Below, piece after piece: positions 44,780 to 53,142 of a DNA stretch of 64,000 bases. Below the pieces are notes generated by a model. That model worked only from the letters and a program-made list of their open reading frames with translations, did not search any database and was not told where the DNA came from. The translations under genes and the position numbers were made by a program. This stretch comes from Bradyrhizobium sp. CCGUVB1N3. GTDB taxonomy: Bacteria > Pseudomonadota > Alphaproteobacteria > Rhizobiales > Xanthobacteraceae. Numbering within the stretch: position 1 is the stretch's first letter; each line of letters starts with the position of its first letter. The stretch covers positions 2,666,001 to 2,730,000 of the forward strand of contig NZ_JANADR010000001.1 in assembly GCF_024199925.1 (NCBI RefSeq). Reading direction: 5' to 3'.

Positions 44780-45853
44780 TCAATCCACCATCTCCGCGAC
44801 CGCCTTGCCGCAGGCGGTCGTGTCGGCGTTGCCGCCGAGGTCTTTCGTGCGCAGCGTGCGTTCGGCGAGCGTGCGCTCGATGGCGTCGACGATCGACTTG
44901 CCGGCTTCCTTCTCGCCGAGATGCTCGAACATCATCGCACCCGACCAGATCATGCCGATCGGATTGGCGATGCCCTGCCCCGCGATATCGGGCGCCGAAC
45001 CATGGACGGGCTCGAACACCGACGGGAAATTGCGCTCGGGGTTGATGTTGCCCGACGGCGCGATGCCGATGGTGCCGGTGCAGGCGGGGCCGAGATCGGA
45101 GAGGATGTCGCCGAACAGGTTCGAGCCGACCACGACGTCGAACCAGTCCGGATGCAGCACGAAGTTCGCGGTCAGGATGTCGATGTGGTACTTGTCCCAC
45201 TTCACACCCGGAAACTTCTTCGCCATCGCCTCCACGCGCTCGTCCCAATAGGGCATGGTGATGGAGATGCCGTTCGATTTGGTCGCCGATGTCAGGTGCT
45301 TCTTCGGCCGCGACTGCGCGAGCTCGAAGGCGAATTTCAGGATACGGTCGACGCCGACGCGGGTCATCACCGTCTGCTGCGTGACGAATTCGCGCTCGGT
45401 GTCCGGGAACATGCGGCCGCCGACGGACGAATATTCGCCTTCGGTGTTCTCACGCACCACCCAGAAATCGATATCGCCGGGCTTGCGGTTGGCGAGCGGC
45501 GACGGAACGCCCGGCATCAGGCGCACCGGGCGCAGGTTCACATACTGGTCGAACTCGCGGCGGAACTTGATCAGCGAGCCCCACAGCGAGACGTGATCCG
45601 GAATCTTTGCCGGCCAACCAACCGCGCCGAAGTAGATCGCGTCGTGCTTGCCGATCTTCTCCTTCCAGTCGTCAGGCATCATCTGGCCATGCTTCTCGTA
45701 ATAGTCGTAGGACGAGAAGTCGAAATGGTCGAACTGTACGGAGACGCCGTGCTTCTTCGCGGCCGCCTCCAGCACGCGCAGCCCCTCCGGCATTACTTCC
45801 TTGCCGATGCCGTCGCCGGGGATCACCGCGATCCGATATTGTTTCTTGCTCAT
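44780..45853 (-). CDS. ttuC: Tartrate/D-malate dehydrogenase family protein
   Basis: A 357-aa decarboxylating beta-hydroxyacid dehydrogenase of the isopropylmalate/isocitrate family. Signatures are AVIPGDGIGKEVMPEGL, the substrate arginines of LRPVRLMPGVPSPL, VVRENTEGEYSSVGGRMF and the metal-binding DVVVGSNLFGDILSDLG, then EPVHGSAPDIAGQGIANP. The ENTEGEYSSVGG form is typical of tartrate/D-malate dehydrogenases (TtuC, DmlA). The ATG at 45853 gives MSKKQYRIAVIPG; the longer ORF reads into the divergent promoter. Confidence 0.88.
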   Translation of the reverse strand: MSKKQYRIAVIPGDGIGKEVMPEGLRVLEAAAKKHGVSVQFDHFDFSSYDYYEKHGQMMPDDWKEKIGKHDAIYFGAVGWPAKIPDHVSLWGSLIKFRREFDQYVNLRPVRLMPGVPSPLANRKPGDIDFWVVRENTEGEYSSVGGRMFPDTEREFVTQQTVMTRVGVDRILKFAFELAQSRPKKHLTSATKSNGISITMPYWDERVEAMAKKFPGVKWDKYHIDILTANFVLHPDWFDVVVGSNLFGDILSDLGPACTGTIGIAPSGNINPERNFPSVFEPVHGSAPDIAGQGIANPIGMIWSGAMMFEHLGEKEAGKSIVDAIERTLAERTLRTKDLGGNADTTACGKAVAEMVD

Positions 45854-45930
45854 TCTGGTTGTCCTGACTTGAACTGGCCGGGCCGACCATGAGCCCTGGT
45901 TGATGGGCCTGCAATGGACCAAACTCGCCG

Positions 45931-45950
45931 GCAGTGCAACGCTGCACTGC
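45931..45950. promoter_or_regulatory. 20-bp inverted repeat GCAGTGCA-ACGC-TGCACTGC
   Basis: Perfect 8-bp arms with a 4-bp centre, placed in the 166-bp divergent gap between ttuC (45853) and the SDR gene (46020). It suits a dimeric repressor or activator site; no regulator gene is adjacent. Confidence 0.5.
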
Positions 45951-46019
45951 AATGTTGACCGTGGCGCGGACAACCGCCTACTGATTTCATCCCGTTCCCC
46001 GACGTCAGCGAGAATTCTC

Positions 46020-46796
46020 ATGGACCTGCATCTGCGTGGCAAGCGCGTCCTGATCACCGGCGCGTCCAAAGGCATCGGCGCGGCCGCCGCCGAAGCGTTC
46101 GCCGAGGAAGGCTGCCACCTCCTGCTCGCCGCCCGCAGCGGCGACCAGCTCAAGGCGCTGGCTGACCGTTTGCGCTCGGCGCATCAGATCGACGCGGCAA
46201 TGAGCATCGTGGACTTGCGCAAAGCTGAAGACGTCGCGCGGCTCGCCAAGGAAGCCGCGGACATCGACATCCTCGTCAACAATGCCGGCGACATTCCCGG
46301 CGGCTCCATCGACAAGATCGACGAGGCGACCTGGCGGCACGCCTGGGAGCTGAAAGTGTTCGGCTACATCAACCTCACGCGCATGATCTACGCGCAGATG
46401 AAGGCTCGCGGCGGCGGCGTGATCGTCAACGACATCGGCGCGGCCGGCGAGAAATTCGACGCCAACTACATCTGCGGCAGCGCCGGCAATGCGGCGCTGA
46501 TGGCTTTCACCCGCGCGCTCGGGGGCAAGAGCCTCGCCGACAACATCCGCGTGGTCGGCATCAATCCCGGTCCGGTCGGCACCGACCGCCATGTGACGCT
46601 GCTCAAGACTCGCGCAAAGCACCAGTTCGGCGACGAGAGCCGCTACAAGGAATTTCAGAAGGGCCTGCCGCTCGGCCGGCCCGCGCATGCGCGCGAGATC
46701 GGCGACCTGATGGCGTTTCTGGCCTCGGACCGCTCCGGTTATACGTCGGGGGTCATCTATACCGTGGATGGCGGGATCAGCGCGGGTTGGGGTTAG
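46020..46796 (+). CDS. SDR-fold protein with altered catalytic residues
   Basis: A 258-aa SDR. The cofactor site (TGASKGIGAAAAEAF) and NNAGDIPGG are normal and the C terminus YTSGVIYTVDGGISAGWG is typical. At the active site, VIVNDIGAAGEKFDANYICGS keeps the Tyr, but the Ser (usually NISS) is replaced by the DIG segment and the Lys of YxxxK is Ser. Classical hydride-transfer chemistry is therefore doubtful. It is divergent from ttuC and 135 bp before an amidase gene, with a family B repeat between. Confidence 0.8.
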   Translation: MDLHLRGKRVLITGASKGIGAAAAEAFAEEGCHLLLAARSGDQLKALADRLRSAHQIDAAMSIVDLRKAEDVARLAKEAADIDILVNNAGDIPGGSIDKIDEATWRHAWELKVFGYINLTRMIYAQMKARGGGVIVNDIGAAGEKFDANYICGSAGNAALMAFTRALGGKSLADNIRVVGINPGPVGTDRHVTLLKTRAKHQFGDESRYKEFQKGLPLGRPAHAREIGDLMAFLASDRSGYTSGVIYTVDGGISAGWG

Positions 46797-46804
46797 CGAA
46801 CACC

Positions 46805-46904
46805 AGTCATTCCGGGGCGCTCGAAGAGCGAACTATGGTGCGCAGTTGCGCACCTGAGAATCTCGAGATTCCGGGTTCGGTGCTACGCACCGCCCCGGAA
46901 TGAC
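46805..46904. repeat. Interspersed palindromic repeat, family B
   Basis: CAGTCATTCCGGGGCGCTC to CCGCCCCGGAATGACG, containing TGCGCAGTTGCGCA and GAATCTCGAGATTC. It lies between SDR and amidase genes. Confidence 0.85.
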
Positions 46905-46931
46905 GAATGCAAGAACCGGGGAGTTGCTGAG

Positions 46932-48347
46932 TTGTCAGAGTTGATCCACGAAACCGCATGCGCCGTCGTCGACAAGCTGCGTGCCGGCGACGTCACGCCG
47001 CTTGATCTCCTCGACGTCGTGGAGAAGCGCATCGCGGAGGTCGAGGGCAAGGTCAACGCGCTCCCCACGCTGTGCTTCGATCGCGCGCGGACAGGCGCCA
47101 GGGCGCTGATGCAGAAGCCGGCCGCCGAGCGCGGGCTGCTTGCAGGCCTGCCAGTACCGATCAAGGATCTGACCGACGTTGCCGGCGTGCTGAACACGCA
47201 GGGCTCGCCGATCTTCAAGGACAATATCCCGGCGCGATCGGACCTTCTGGTCGAACATCTCGAAGCCAACGGCGCGGTCGTCTACGCCAAGTCGAACACG
47301 CCGGAATTCGGCGCCGGCGCCAACACGTTCAACGAGGTGTTCGGCGCGACACTCAATCCCTGGGACACGTCGAAGTCCGCGGCCGGCTCCTCCGGCGGCG
47401 CGGCGGTCGCGCTTGCCACCGGCATGGCCTGGCTCGCACACGGCTCCGACATGGGCGGCAGCCTGCGCAGCCCCGCGAGCTTCTGCGGCATCGTCGGCAT
47501 GCGGCCGAGCATCGGCCGTGTCGCGCATACGCCGAAATCGGCGGTTGACCGCAATCTCGGCGTCCAGGGTCCGATGGCCCGCAATGTCGAGGATCTGGCG
47601 CTGCTGCTGGATGCGATGAGCGGTGAGCATGCCGCCGATCCGCTCTCGCTGCCCTCGCCTGCGACATCATTTCTGTCGGCTGCGCGTGCCGGCAACAAGC
47701 CGAAGCGCGTCGCCTTTTCGCCCGATCTCGGCATCACGCCGGTCGATCCCGAGGTCAAGGCGATCACACGCAAGGCGGCAGAGCGTTTTGCGGAAGCGGG
47801 CGTGATCGTGGAAGAGGCGCATCCGGACTGGCGCGAGGCGCATGAATGCTTCCACGTGCTGCGCGCCTTCGATTTCGCCATCAGCAAGGCGAATTTGCTG
47901 CGCACGAAGCGCGACCTGCTCAAGCCCGAGGTGATCTGGAATATCGAGGAAGGGCTGAAGCTCACGGTCGAGAGGCTCGAGCGCGCCGAGGCGCAGCGCG
48001 TCGCTATGACGGCGCGCGCGATCGAGTTCTTCAAAACCTACGACCTTCTGCTCACGCCCACGACGATCGTGCCGCCATTCCCGATCGAGCACCGCTATGT
48101 CGCCGAATGCGCCGGCAAGCGGTTCGACAACTACATCGAGTGGCTCGGCATCGTCTACGCCATCACGCTCGCCTGCTGCCCGTCGCTGTCGCTGCCCTGC
48201 GGCTTCACCGCATCGGGCCTCCCGGTCGGCGTGCAGGTCGTGTCCGCCCCGCGCGGCGACGCAACGGTCATCGCCGGCGCAAAGATGTTGGAGGATATTT
48301 TGGGCGTGCGTGGGACGACGCCGATTGATCCGCGGGTGAAGAAGTAA
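46932..48347 (+). CDS. Amidase (amidase-signature family)
   Basis: A 471-aa amidase with Lys in PVPIKDLTDVAGV, the AAGSSGGAAVALATG glycine/serine motif with the cis-Ser, and the nucleophile Ser in GSDMGGSLRSPASFCG. The start is read as TTG at 46932 with GGGGAG about 10 bases upstream; no ATG lies close by. The C-terminal half (ITLACCPSLSLPCGFTASGLPVGVQVV) is typical of small-amide hydrolases. It may act on the same imported compound as the M20 hydrolase. Confidence 0.86.
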   Translation: MSELIHETACAVVDKLRAGDVTPLDLLDVVEKRIAEVEGKVNALPTLCFDRARTGARALMQKPAAERGLLAGLPVPIKDLTDVAGVLNTQGSPIFKDNIPARSDLLVEHLEANGAVVYAKSNTPEFGAGANTFNEVFGATLNPWDTSKSAAGSSGGAAVALATGMAWLAHGSDMGGSLRSPASFCGIVGMRPSIGRVAHTPKSAVDRNLGVQGPMARNVEDLALLLDAMSGEHAADPLSLPSPATSFLSAARAGNKPKRVAFSPDLGITPVDPEVKAITRKAAERFAEAGVIVEEAHPDWREAHECFHVLRAFDFAISKANLLRTKRDLLKPEVIWNIEEGLKLTVERLERAEAQRVAMTARAIEFFKTYDLLLTPTTIVPPFPIEHRYVAECAGKRFDNYIEWLGIVYAITLACCPSLSLPCGFTASGLPVGVQVVSAPRGDATVIAGAKMLEDILGVRGTTPIDPRVKK

Positions 48348-48354
48348 CGCTTTC

Positions 48355-48493
48355 GTGCCCTAGACGCAGCGCAGCGCTACTTCGGCGGTGCGCTGCAGAG
48401 CCGGGGCCCATCCCTCAGCGATCCAGCCTGCATCCGCCTTGGTCCCGGCTCTACGGCGCAGCGCTGACGCGCTGCACCTTGTCCGGGACACGA
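48355..48493. repeat. Interspersed inverted repeat, family D-like
   Basis: Contains GCGCAGCGCTAC, CAGAGCCGGGGCCC, GGTCCCGGCTCTAC and TTGTCCGGGACACGAG. It separates the convergent amidase and permease genes. Confidence 0.7.
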
Positions 48494-48500
48494 GAGAAGC

Positions 48501-49607
48501 TCACCTCGCCGTCCCCGCTTCCAGGCTCCGGCTGTAGCGCGACATCGCAAAGCAGAAGGCGAAATAGATCGCGGCGATGAAGATGTAGACTTCGACCGAG
48601 AACTGTTGCCAGGCGGGATCGATGATCGCGGTCTTGGCTGTCGTCAGCAGGTCGAAGATGCCGATGATCAGGACAAGGCTGGTATCCTTGAAGAAGGCGA
48701 TGAAGGTGTTGACCAGCGGCGGGATGACGTGGCGGATCGCCTGCGGCAGGACAATCAGCCGCTGCTTGCGCCAGTAGGACAGTCCCAGAGCATCAGCGGC
48801 CTCATATTGCCCGCGCGGCACGGCCTGGAGACCGCCGCGGATCACTTCGGCGAGATAGGCGCCGGCGAACAGGATGATCGCGATCTGCGCGCGGAGCAGC
48901 TTGTCGATGTTGAAGCCGCCCGGCATGAACAGCGGAAACATCACGCTCGCCATGAAGAGCAGGCTCACCAGCGGCACGCCGCGGATCAACTCGACATAGA
49001 GCACGCAGAGCGAGCGGATCGCCGGCAATTTCGAGCGCCGGCCGAGCGCAACCAGGATGCCGAGCGGGAAGCCGAAGGCCAGACCGAACGTCGCCAGGAT
49101 CAGCGTCACCGGCAATCCGCCCCAGCGGTCCTGCGAGACGAAGGACAGCCCGAGCACGCCGCCCCACATCAGCACGCTGATCAGCGCCAGTGCGGCGATC
49201 CAGACATAGGCGAGCTCGCGCCGCCACCACGCGCGACGGGTCGAGACGTAGAACAGCGCGATGAACAGCAGAACCGCGAGCGCCGGCCGCCACTGCTCAT
49301 CGAAGGGATAGGTACCGAACAGGATGAAGCGGTACTTTTCGGGAATGACGGCCCAGCAGGCACCTAATCCACGCGCCGCGCGGCAGGCGCTGGAGTCATT
49401 CGCAGGCGTCAGCCAGACCGCGTTCGCAATGCCCCATTGCACGAAGCTGATCACGCCCTTGGCGAGCACTGCGAAGAGCACGAGCGTGATGATCCCATTC
49501 GGGATCGAGGAGAACAGGTTGGCGCGCAGCCAGCGCAGCATGCGGTTGCCGGATTGCGGGCGGCGCATGGCGCGCGGCGATTCCGGAATTTCGGTGATCG
49601 CGGTCAT
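48501..49607 (-). CDS. aapM: General L-amino acid ABC transporter permease, AapM-like
   Basis: A 368-aa polar-amino-acid permease with about eight membrane segments. The HisM-type inner-membrane domain occupies the C-terminal two thirds: FGLAFGFPLGILVALGRRS, ELIRGVPLVSLLFMASV, YLAEVIRGGLQAVPRGQYEAADALGLSYW and PLVNTFIAFFKDTSLVLIIG. The long N-terminal part with an inserted extracytoplasmic loop is typical of AapM. It starts 2 bp after the aapQ-like gene. The usual fourth gene, the ATPase aapP, does not follow. Confidence 0.88.
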   Translation of the reverse strand: MTAITEIPESPRAMRRPQSGNRMLRWLRANLFSSIPNGIITLVLFAVLAKGVISFVQWGIANAVWLTPANDSSACRAARGLGACWAVIPEKYRFILFGTYPFDEQWRPALAVLLFIALFYVSTRRAWWRRELAYVWIAALALISVLMWGGVLGLSFVSQDRWGGLPVTLILATFGLAFGFPLGILVALGRRSKLPAIRSLCVLYVELIRGVPLVSLLFMASVMFPLFMPGGFNIDKLLRAQIAIILFAGAYLAEVIRGGLQAVPRGQYEAADALGLSYWRKQRLIVLPQAIRHVIPPLVNTFIAFFKDTSLVLIIGIFDLLTTAKTAIIDPAWQQFSVEVYIFIAAIYFAFCFAMSRYSRSLEAGTAR

Positions 49608-49609
49608 GT

Positions 49610-50797
49610 TCAGCGCTCCACCAGCGCAATCCGCGCATTGTACCAGTTCATGAAGAAGCTGATCGACAGGCTGATGGTCAGGAACACCGCCATGATCAGC
49701 GCGATCGCCTCGATCGCCTGCCCGGTCTGGTTCAGCGTGGTGTTGGCGATCGAGACCACGTCCTGATAGCCGATCGCGACCGCAAGCGAGGAGTTCTTGG
49801 TGAGGTTCAGATACTGGCTCGTCATCGGCGGCACGATGACGCGCAGCGCTTGCGGCAAAATGATCTGCCTCAGCATGAAGCTGCGGCGCAGACCGAGCGC
49901 GTTGGCGGCGTCCCACTGTCCGCGCGGCACCGACTGAATACCGCTGCGCACGATCTCGGCGATGAAGGCCGAAGTGTAGGTGACGAGCGCGATCAGCAGC
50001 GCAAAATATTCAGGCGCGAGCGTCAAGCCGCCGACGAAGTTGAAGCCGCGCAGCTCGGGCCACGCGATGGTCCAGCGCACACCGAGCTGCCACGACATCA
50101 GCGCCGGCAGCACGACGATGAGGCCGAGCACAAAAGGCCAGGCCGGCCGCGGCCTGCCGTCGCGCATCTGCTGCGCAATCTGAGCTCGCCTTACGACGTA
50201 GAAGACGACCGCGCCGATCGCCGCCGTGCCGAACACCCAAAGCTGCCCGTCGCCGATCGGGATCGACGGCAGGATCAGTCCGCGATTGGACAGGAAGATG
50301 CCCTCGATCGGCCGCCATGCGGCGCGCGCGGCCGGCAGCGCCTGCATCAGCACGTACCAGAACAGGAGCTGCAACAGCAGCGGGATATCGCGCAGCACCT
50401 CGACATAGACGGCGGCGAGCCGCGACAATAGCCAGTTGGTCGACAGTCGCGAGATCCCGATCAGCGTTCCCAGCAGGGTCGCGAGCACGATGCCGATGAC
50501 GGCGACGCGCAAGGTATTGGCGACACCGACGACGAACGCCCAGAAATACGTGTCCTTCGGGCTGTAGGCGAGCAGGCTGTCGGCGATCGGCATGCCGGCC
50601 TCGCGGCCGAGGAACGCAAAGCCGGTCGAGATGCGCCGTGCCGAGAGATTGTGAACGGTGTTGGACCAGAGGAAGGCGATGATGGCGAGGGCAACGCCGA
50701 CGACGAGGATCTGCCACAGCAGGCCCTTGAGCTGGGGGCCTCCCAGCACGAGCGAGAATGTCCGGCGCGGCGGCGGTCTGGGGCTATCAGTCGTCAC
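49610..50797 (-). CDS. aapQ: General L-amino acid ABC transporter permease, AapQ-like
   Basis: A 395-aa permease with the same architecture as its neighbour: NTLRVAVIGIVLATLLGTLIG, EVLRDIPLLLQLLFWYVL, a long loop, and the permease motif FIAEIVRSGIQSVPRGQWDAANALGL with MTSQYLNLTKNSSLAVAIGYQD. The start is taken as GTG at 50797 (VTTDSPRPPPRRTF) after GAGGA; the ORF extends further upstream into the regulatory region. It is divergent from the RpiR gene. Confidence 0.87.
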   Translation of the reverse strand: MTTDSPRPPPRRTFSLVLGGPQLKGLLWQILVVGVALAIIAFLWSNTVHNLSARRISTGFAFLGREAGMPIADSLLAYSPKDTYFWAFVVGVANTLRVAVIGIVLATLLGTLIGISRLSTNWLLSRLAAVYVEVLRDIPLLLQLLFWYVLMQALPAARAAWRPIEGIFLSNRGLILPSIPIGDGQLWVFGTAAIGAVVFYVVRRAQIAQQMRDGRPRPAWPFVLGLIVVLPALMSWQLGVRWTIAWPELRGFNFVGGLTLAPEYFALLIALVTYTSAFIAEIVRSGIQSVPRGQWDAANALGLRRSFMLRQIILPQALRVIVPPMTSQYLNLTKNSSLAVAIGYQDVVSIANTTLNQTGQAIEAIALIMAVFLTISLSISFFMNWYNARIALVER

Positions 50798-50867
50798 AGC
50801 ACAAAAATCCTCAAAACGCTTTGAAAGCAGCGATTTCCGGCCATGCGCCTCGTCGGCGCGCATCAAC

Positions 50868-50906
50868 TGTTGCACCAATCAATGAAATATGCAACAAATG
50901 TTTCAT
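50868..50906. promoter_or_regulatory. Candidate RpiR operator with nested inverted repeats
   Basis: TGTTGCA (50868-50874) and TGCAACA (50890-50896) form a perfect 7-bp inverted repeat with a 15-bp spacer. Interleaved with it, ATGAAA (50882-50887) pairs with TTTCAT (50901-50906), which overlaps the ATG of the RpiR gene. Autorepression by the RpiR protein and control of aapQM are inferred. Confidence 0.6.
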
Positions 50907-51777
50907 GGCCGAGCCCGCCAAATCCTCGCCGTTGAGCGAAATCTGCAGCGCATTGCCATCGCTCCCGATGCGATTGCAGGAGGTCGGGCGTTTTGTCGCG
51001 GCCAATGACTACGACGCCACCACCCGCTCGATGCGCGACCTCGCGGCCGAAGCCGGCGCCGACCCCGCCGCGTTCACGCGGCTTGCCAAGGCGATCGGCT
51101 ATTCCGGCTGGGACGCGCTGCGCGCTGCGCTGACGGAAGCGCGGCGGCCATCGCAGACATCTCCATTCTCCGGCCGCGCCAAGGGGAGCCGCCACGGTCC
51201 GAATTCCGACGTTGCGCTGATCACCGACAAGCTCGAAGCGGAAGCTGCGGGCCTGCCGCGGATCTCGGCCACCTCCGTGGCCGACGCCGCGAAGGCCTTG
51301 CACGGCGCAAAGCGCATCTGGATTGCAGGTTTTCGGAGCTGCCGCAGTGTCGCGGAGCTCCTGAACTATGAGCTGCGGCTGTTCCGCGCGGGCGAGGTGC
51401 AGATCGTCGGCGGCTCCGGCCCTGACGATCTCGACCTCGGCGCCTTCCGTTCGGGCGACGCGGTCGTGGTGATCGGCTTCATGCCCTACACGGGCGCAAG
51501 TGTTCGCGTTGCCCAGGCTGCCTATCGCGCCGGCGCGACGCTAGTCTCGATCGCGGACAGCGTTACCGCACCGATGGCCGAGGGCGCGGACCACGTGCTG
51601 CTGTTTGAAGCAGCGTCCTCCCCCGGATTCTTCCCGAGCCTCACCGGTGCGATCGCGATTGCGCAGTCGCTCGCCGCGGTAACGTTCTCGCTCGGCGGCG
51701 CGGCTGCGAAGAAACGCCTTCAGGACACCGAGGCGCGATTGACCGCGACCGCCATCTACGTCTCAGAGAAAGGTTGA
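50905..51777 (+). CDS. MurR/RpiR family transcriptional regulator
   Basis: A 290-aa regulator with an N-terminal RpiR helix-turn-helix (residues about 12-80, RDLAAEAGADPAAFTRLAKAIGYSGW) and a C-terminal SIS sugar-isomerase-type sensor domain (GAKRIWIAGFRSCRSVAELLNYEL, VVIGFMPYTGASVRVAQAAYRAGA). Ligands of SIS domains are usually phosphosugars, but here the regulated genes handle amino acids. It overlaps the aminotransferase gene closely (3-bp gap) and starts inside its own operator candidate. Confidence 0.9.
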   Translation: MAEPAKSSPLSEICSALPSLPMRLQEVGRFVAANDYDATTRSMRDLAAEAGADPAAFTRLAKAIGYSGWDALRAALTEARRPSQTSPFSGRAKGSRHGPNSDVALITDKLEAEAAGLPRISATSVADAAKALHGAKRIWIAGFRSCRSVAELLNYELRLFRAGEVQIVGGSGPDDLDLGAFRSGDAVVVIGFMPYTGASVRVAQAAYRAGATLVSIADSVTAPMAEGADHVLLFEAASSPGFFPSLTGAIAIAQSLAAVTFSLGGAAAKKRLQDTEARLTATAIYVSEKG

Positions 51778-51780
51778 CCC

Positions 51781-53130
51781 ATGAGCAGCCGTACGAGCCG
51801 CGTGCTACACCGTTCCTTGCGCGAGACGCCGCCGAAGGCGATCGGCGGCGAAGGCGTTTACTTGATCGCCGAAGACGGACGGCGCGTGCTCGACGCCTCG
51901 GGAGGTGCCGCCGTCTCCTGTCTCGGCCATCAGCATCCGCGCGTCATCGCGGCGCTGGCGAAGCAGGCCTCGACGCTGGCCTACGCGCACACGGCGTTCT
52001 TCTCCTCCGAGGCGGCGGAGCGGCTTGCCGAAACGTTGGTCGGCCACGAACCCGGCGGGCTCGCCTACGCCTATTTCGTCAGCGGCGGATCGGAGGCGAT
52101 CGAAGCCAGCATCAAGCTTGCGCGGCAATACTTCATCGAGCGCGGCGAGCCGCAGCGGCAACACTTCATCGCGCGGCGGCAGAGCTATCACGGCAATACG
52201 CTGGGCGCACTCGCTGCCGGCGGCAACGCCTGGCGCCGCGAGCCCTATGCGCCGCTCCTGTCCGGCGCCTTCAGCCATGTGACGGCGGCCTTTGCCTATC
52301 ACGAGAAGCGCGACAACGAGTCCGATGCAGCGTTCGTGGCGCGGCTGGCCGCCGAACTCGAAGCCGAATTCCAGCGGCTCGGTCCCGACACCGTCGCAGC
52401 GTTTCTTGCCGAGCCGGTCGTCGGCGCTACCGCCGGCGCCGTCACTGCGCCCGATGGCTACTTCAGGGCGGTGCGCGAGATCTGCAACCGCCATGGCGCG
52501 CTGCTCATCCTCGACGAGGTCATGTGCGGCATGGGCCGCACCGGCACCATGCATGCGTGGCAGCAGGAAGGCATCGCGCCCGACATCCAGGCAATCGCCA
52601 AGGGTCTCGGCGGCGGCTACCAGCCGATCGGCGCGATGCTCGCGAGCGGAAAGATCATCGACACCATCCGCGCCGGAAGCGGCGCATTCCAGCACGGCCA
52701 CACGTATCTGGCCCATCCCCTCGCCTGCGCCGCGGCCCTCGCTGTGCAGGAGGTGATCCGCGAGGACGCCCTGCTCGACCAGATCAGGGAGCGCGGGCGT
52801 CAGCTCGAGCAGCGGCTGACCGAGCGTTTCGGCAATCATCGCCACATCGGCGATATCAGGGGCCGCGGCCTGTTCTGGGCGATCGAGCTCGTCGCCGATC
52901 GCGCGACGCGCACCTCGTTCGATCCGACGCTCAAGCTGCATCAGAAGATCAAGGCGGCCGCCTTCGCCGAGGGGCTCGGCTGCTATCCCGGCGGCGGCAC
53001 CGTCGATGGCGTCCGCGGCGACCACGTGTTGCTGGCGCCGCCCTACATCGCCTCGGCGAACGAGATCGACCTGATTGTCGACAGGCTCGGCACGGCCGTC
53101 GACAACGTGTTGCGTAGTGTCAATCACTGA
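51781..53130 (+). CDS. Class III pyridoxal-phosphate aminotransferase
   Basis: A 449-aa class III omega-aminotransferase. Cofactor features are SGGSEAIEASIKLAR for the phosphate, Asp245 in LILDEVMCGMGRTG stacking near the ring nitrogen, and the Schiff-base Lys274 in IAKGLGGGYQPIGAM. The C terminus has GRGLFWAIELV and LLAPPYIASANEID. The substrate probably is an omega- or beta-amino acid brought in by the neighbouring Aap-type transporter. Co-transcription with the RpiR and binding-protein genes is likely from 3-bp and 12-bp gaps. Confidence 0.9.
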   Translation: MSSRTSRVLHRSLRETPPKAIGGEGVYLIAEDGRRVLDASGGAAVSCLGHQHPRVIAALAKQASTLAYAHTAFFSSEAAERLAETLVGHEPGGLAYAYFVSGGSEAIEASIKLARQYFIERGEPQRQHFIARRQSYHGNTLGALAAGGNAWRREPYAPLLSGAFSHVTAAFAYHEKRDNESDAAFVARLAAELEAEFQRLGPDTVAAFLAEPVVGATAGAVTAPDGYFRAVREICNRHGALLILDEVMCGMGRTGTMHAWQQEGIAPDIQAIAKGLGGGYQPIGAMLASGKIIDTIRAGSGAFQHGHTYLAHPLACAAALAVQEVIREDALLDQIRERGRQLEQRLTERFGNHRHIGDIRGRGLFWAIELVADRATRTSFDPTLKLHQKIKAAAFAEGLGCYPGGGTVDGVRGDHVLLAPPYIASANEIDLIVDRLGTAVDNVLRSVNH

Positions 53131-53142
53131 GGGGAGAGTAGC

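Noticed and set aside
51774..53117. 447-codon + frame offset from the aminotransferase gene
   Set aside because: An arginine-rich shadow in another frame; the true frame starts at 51781 and has the PLP motifs.
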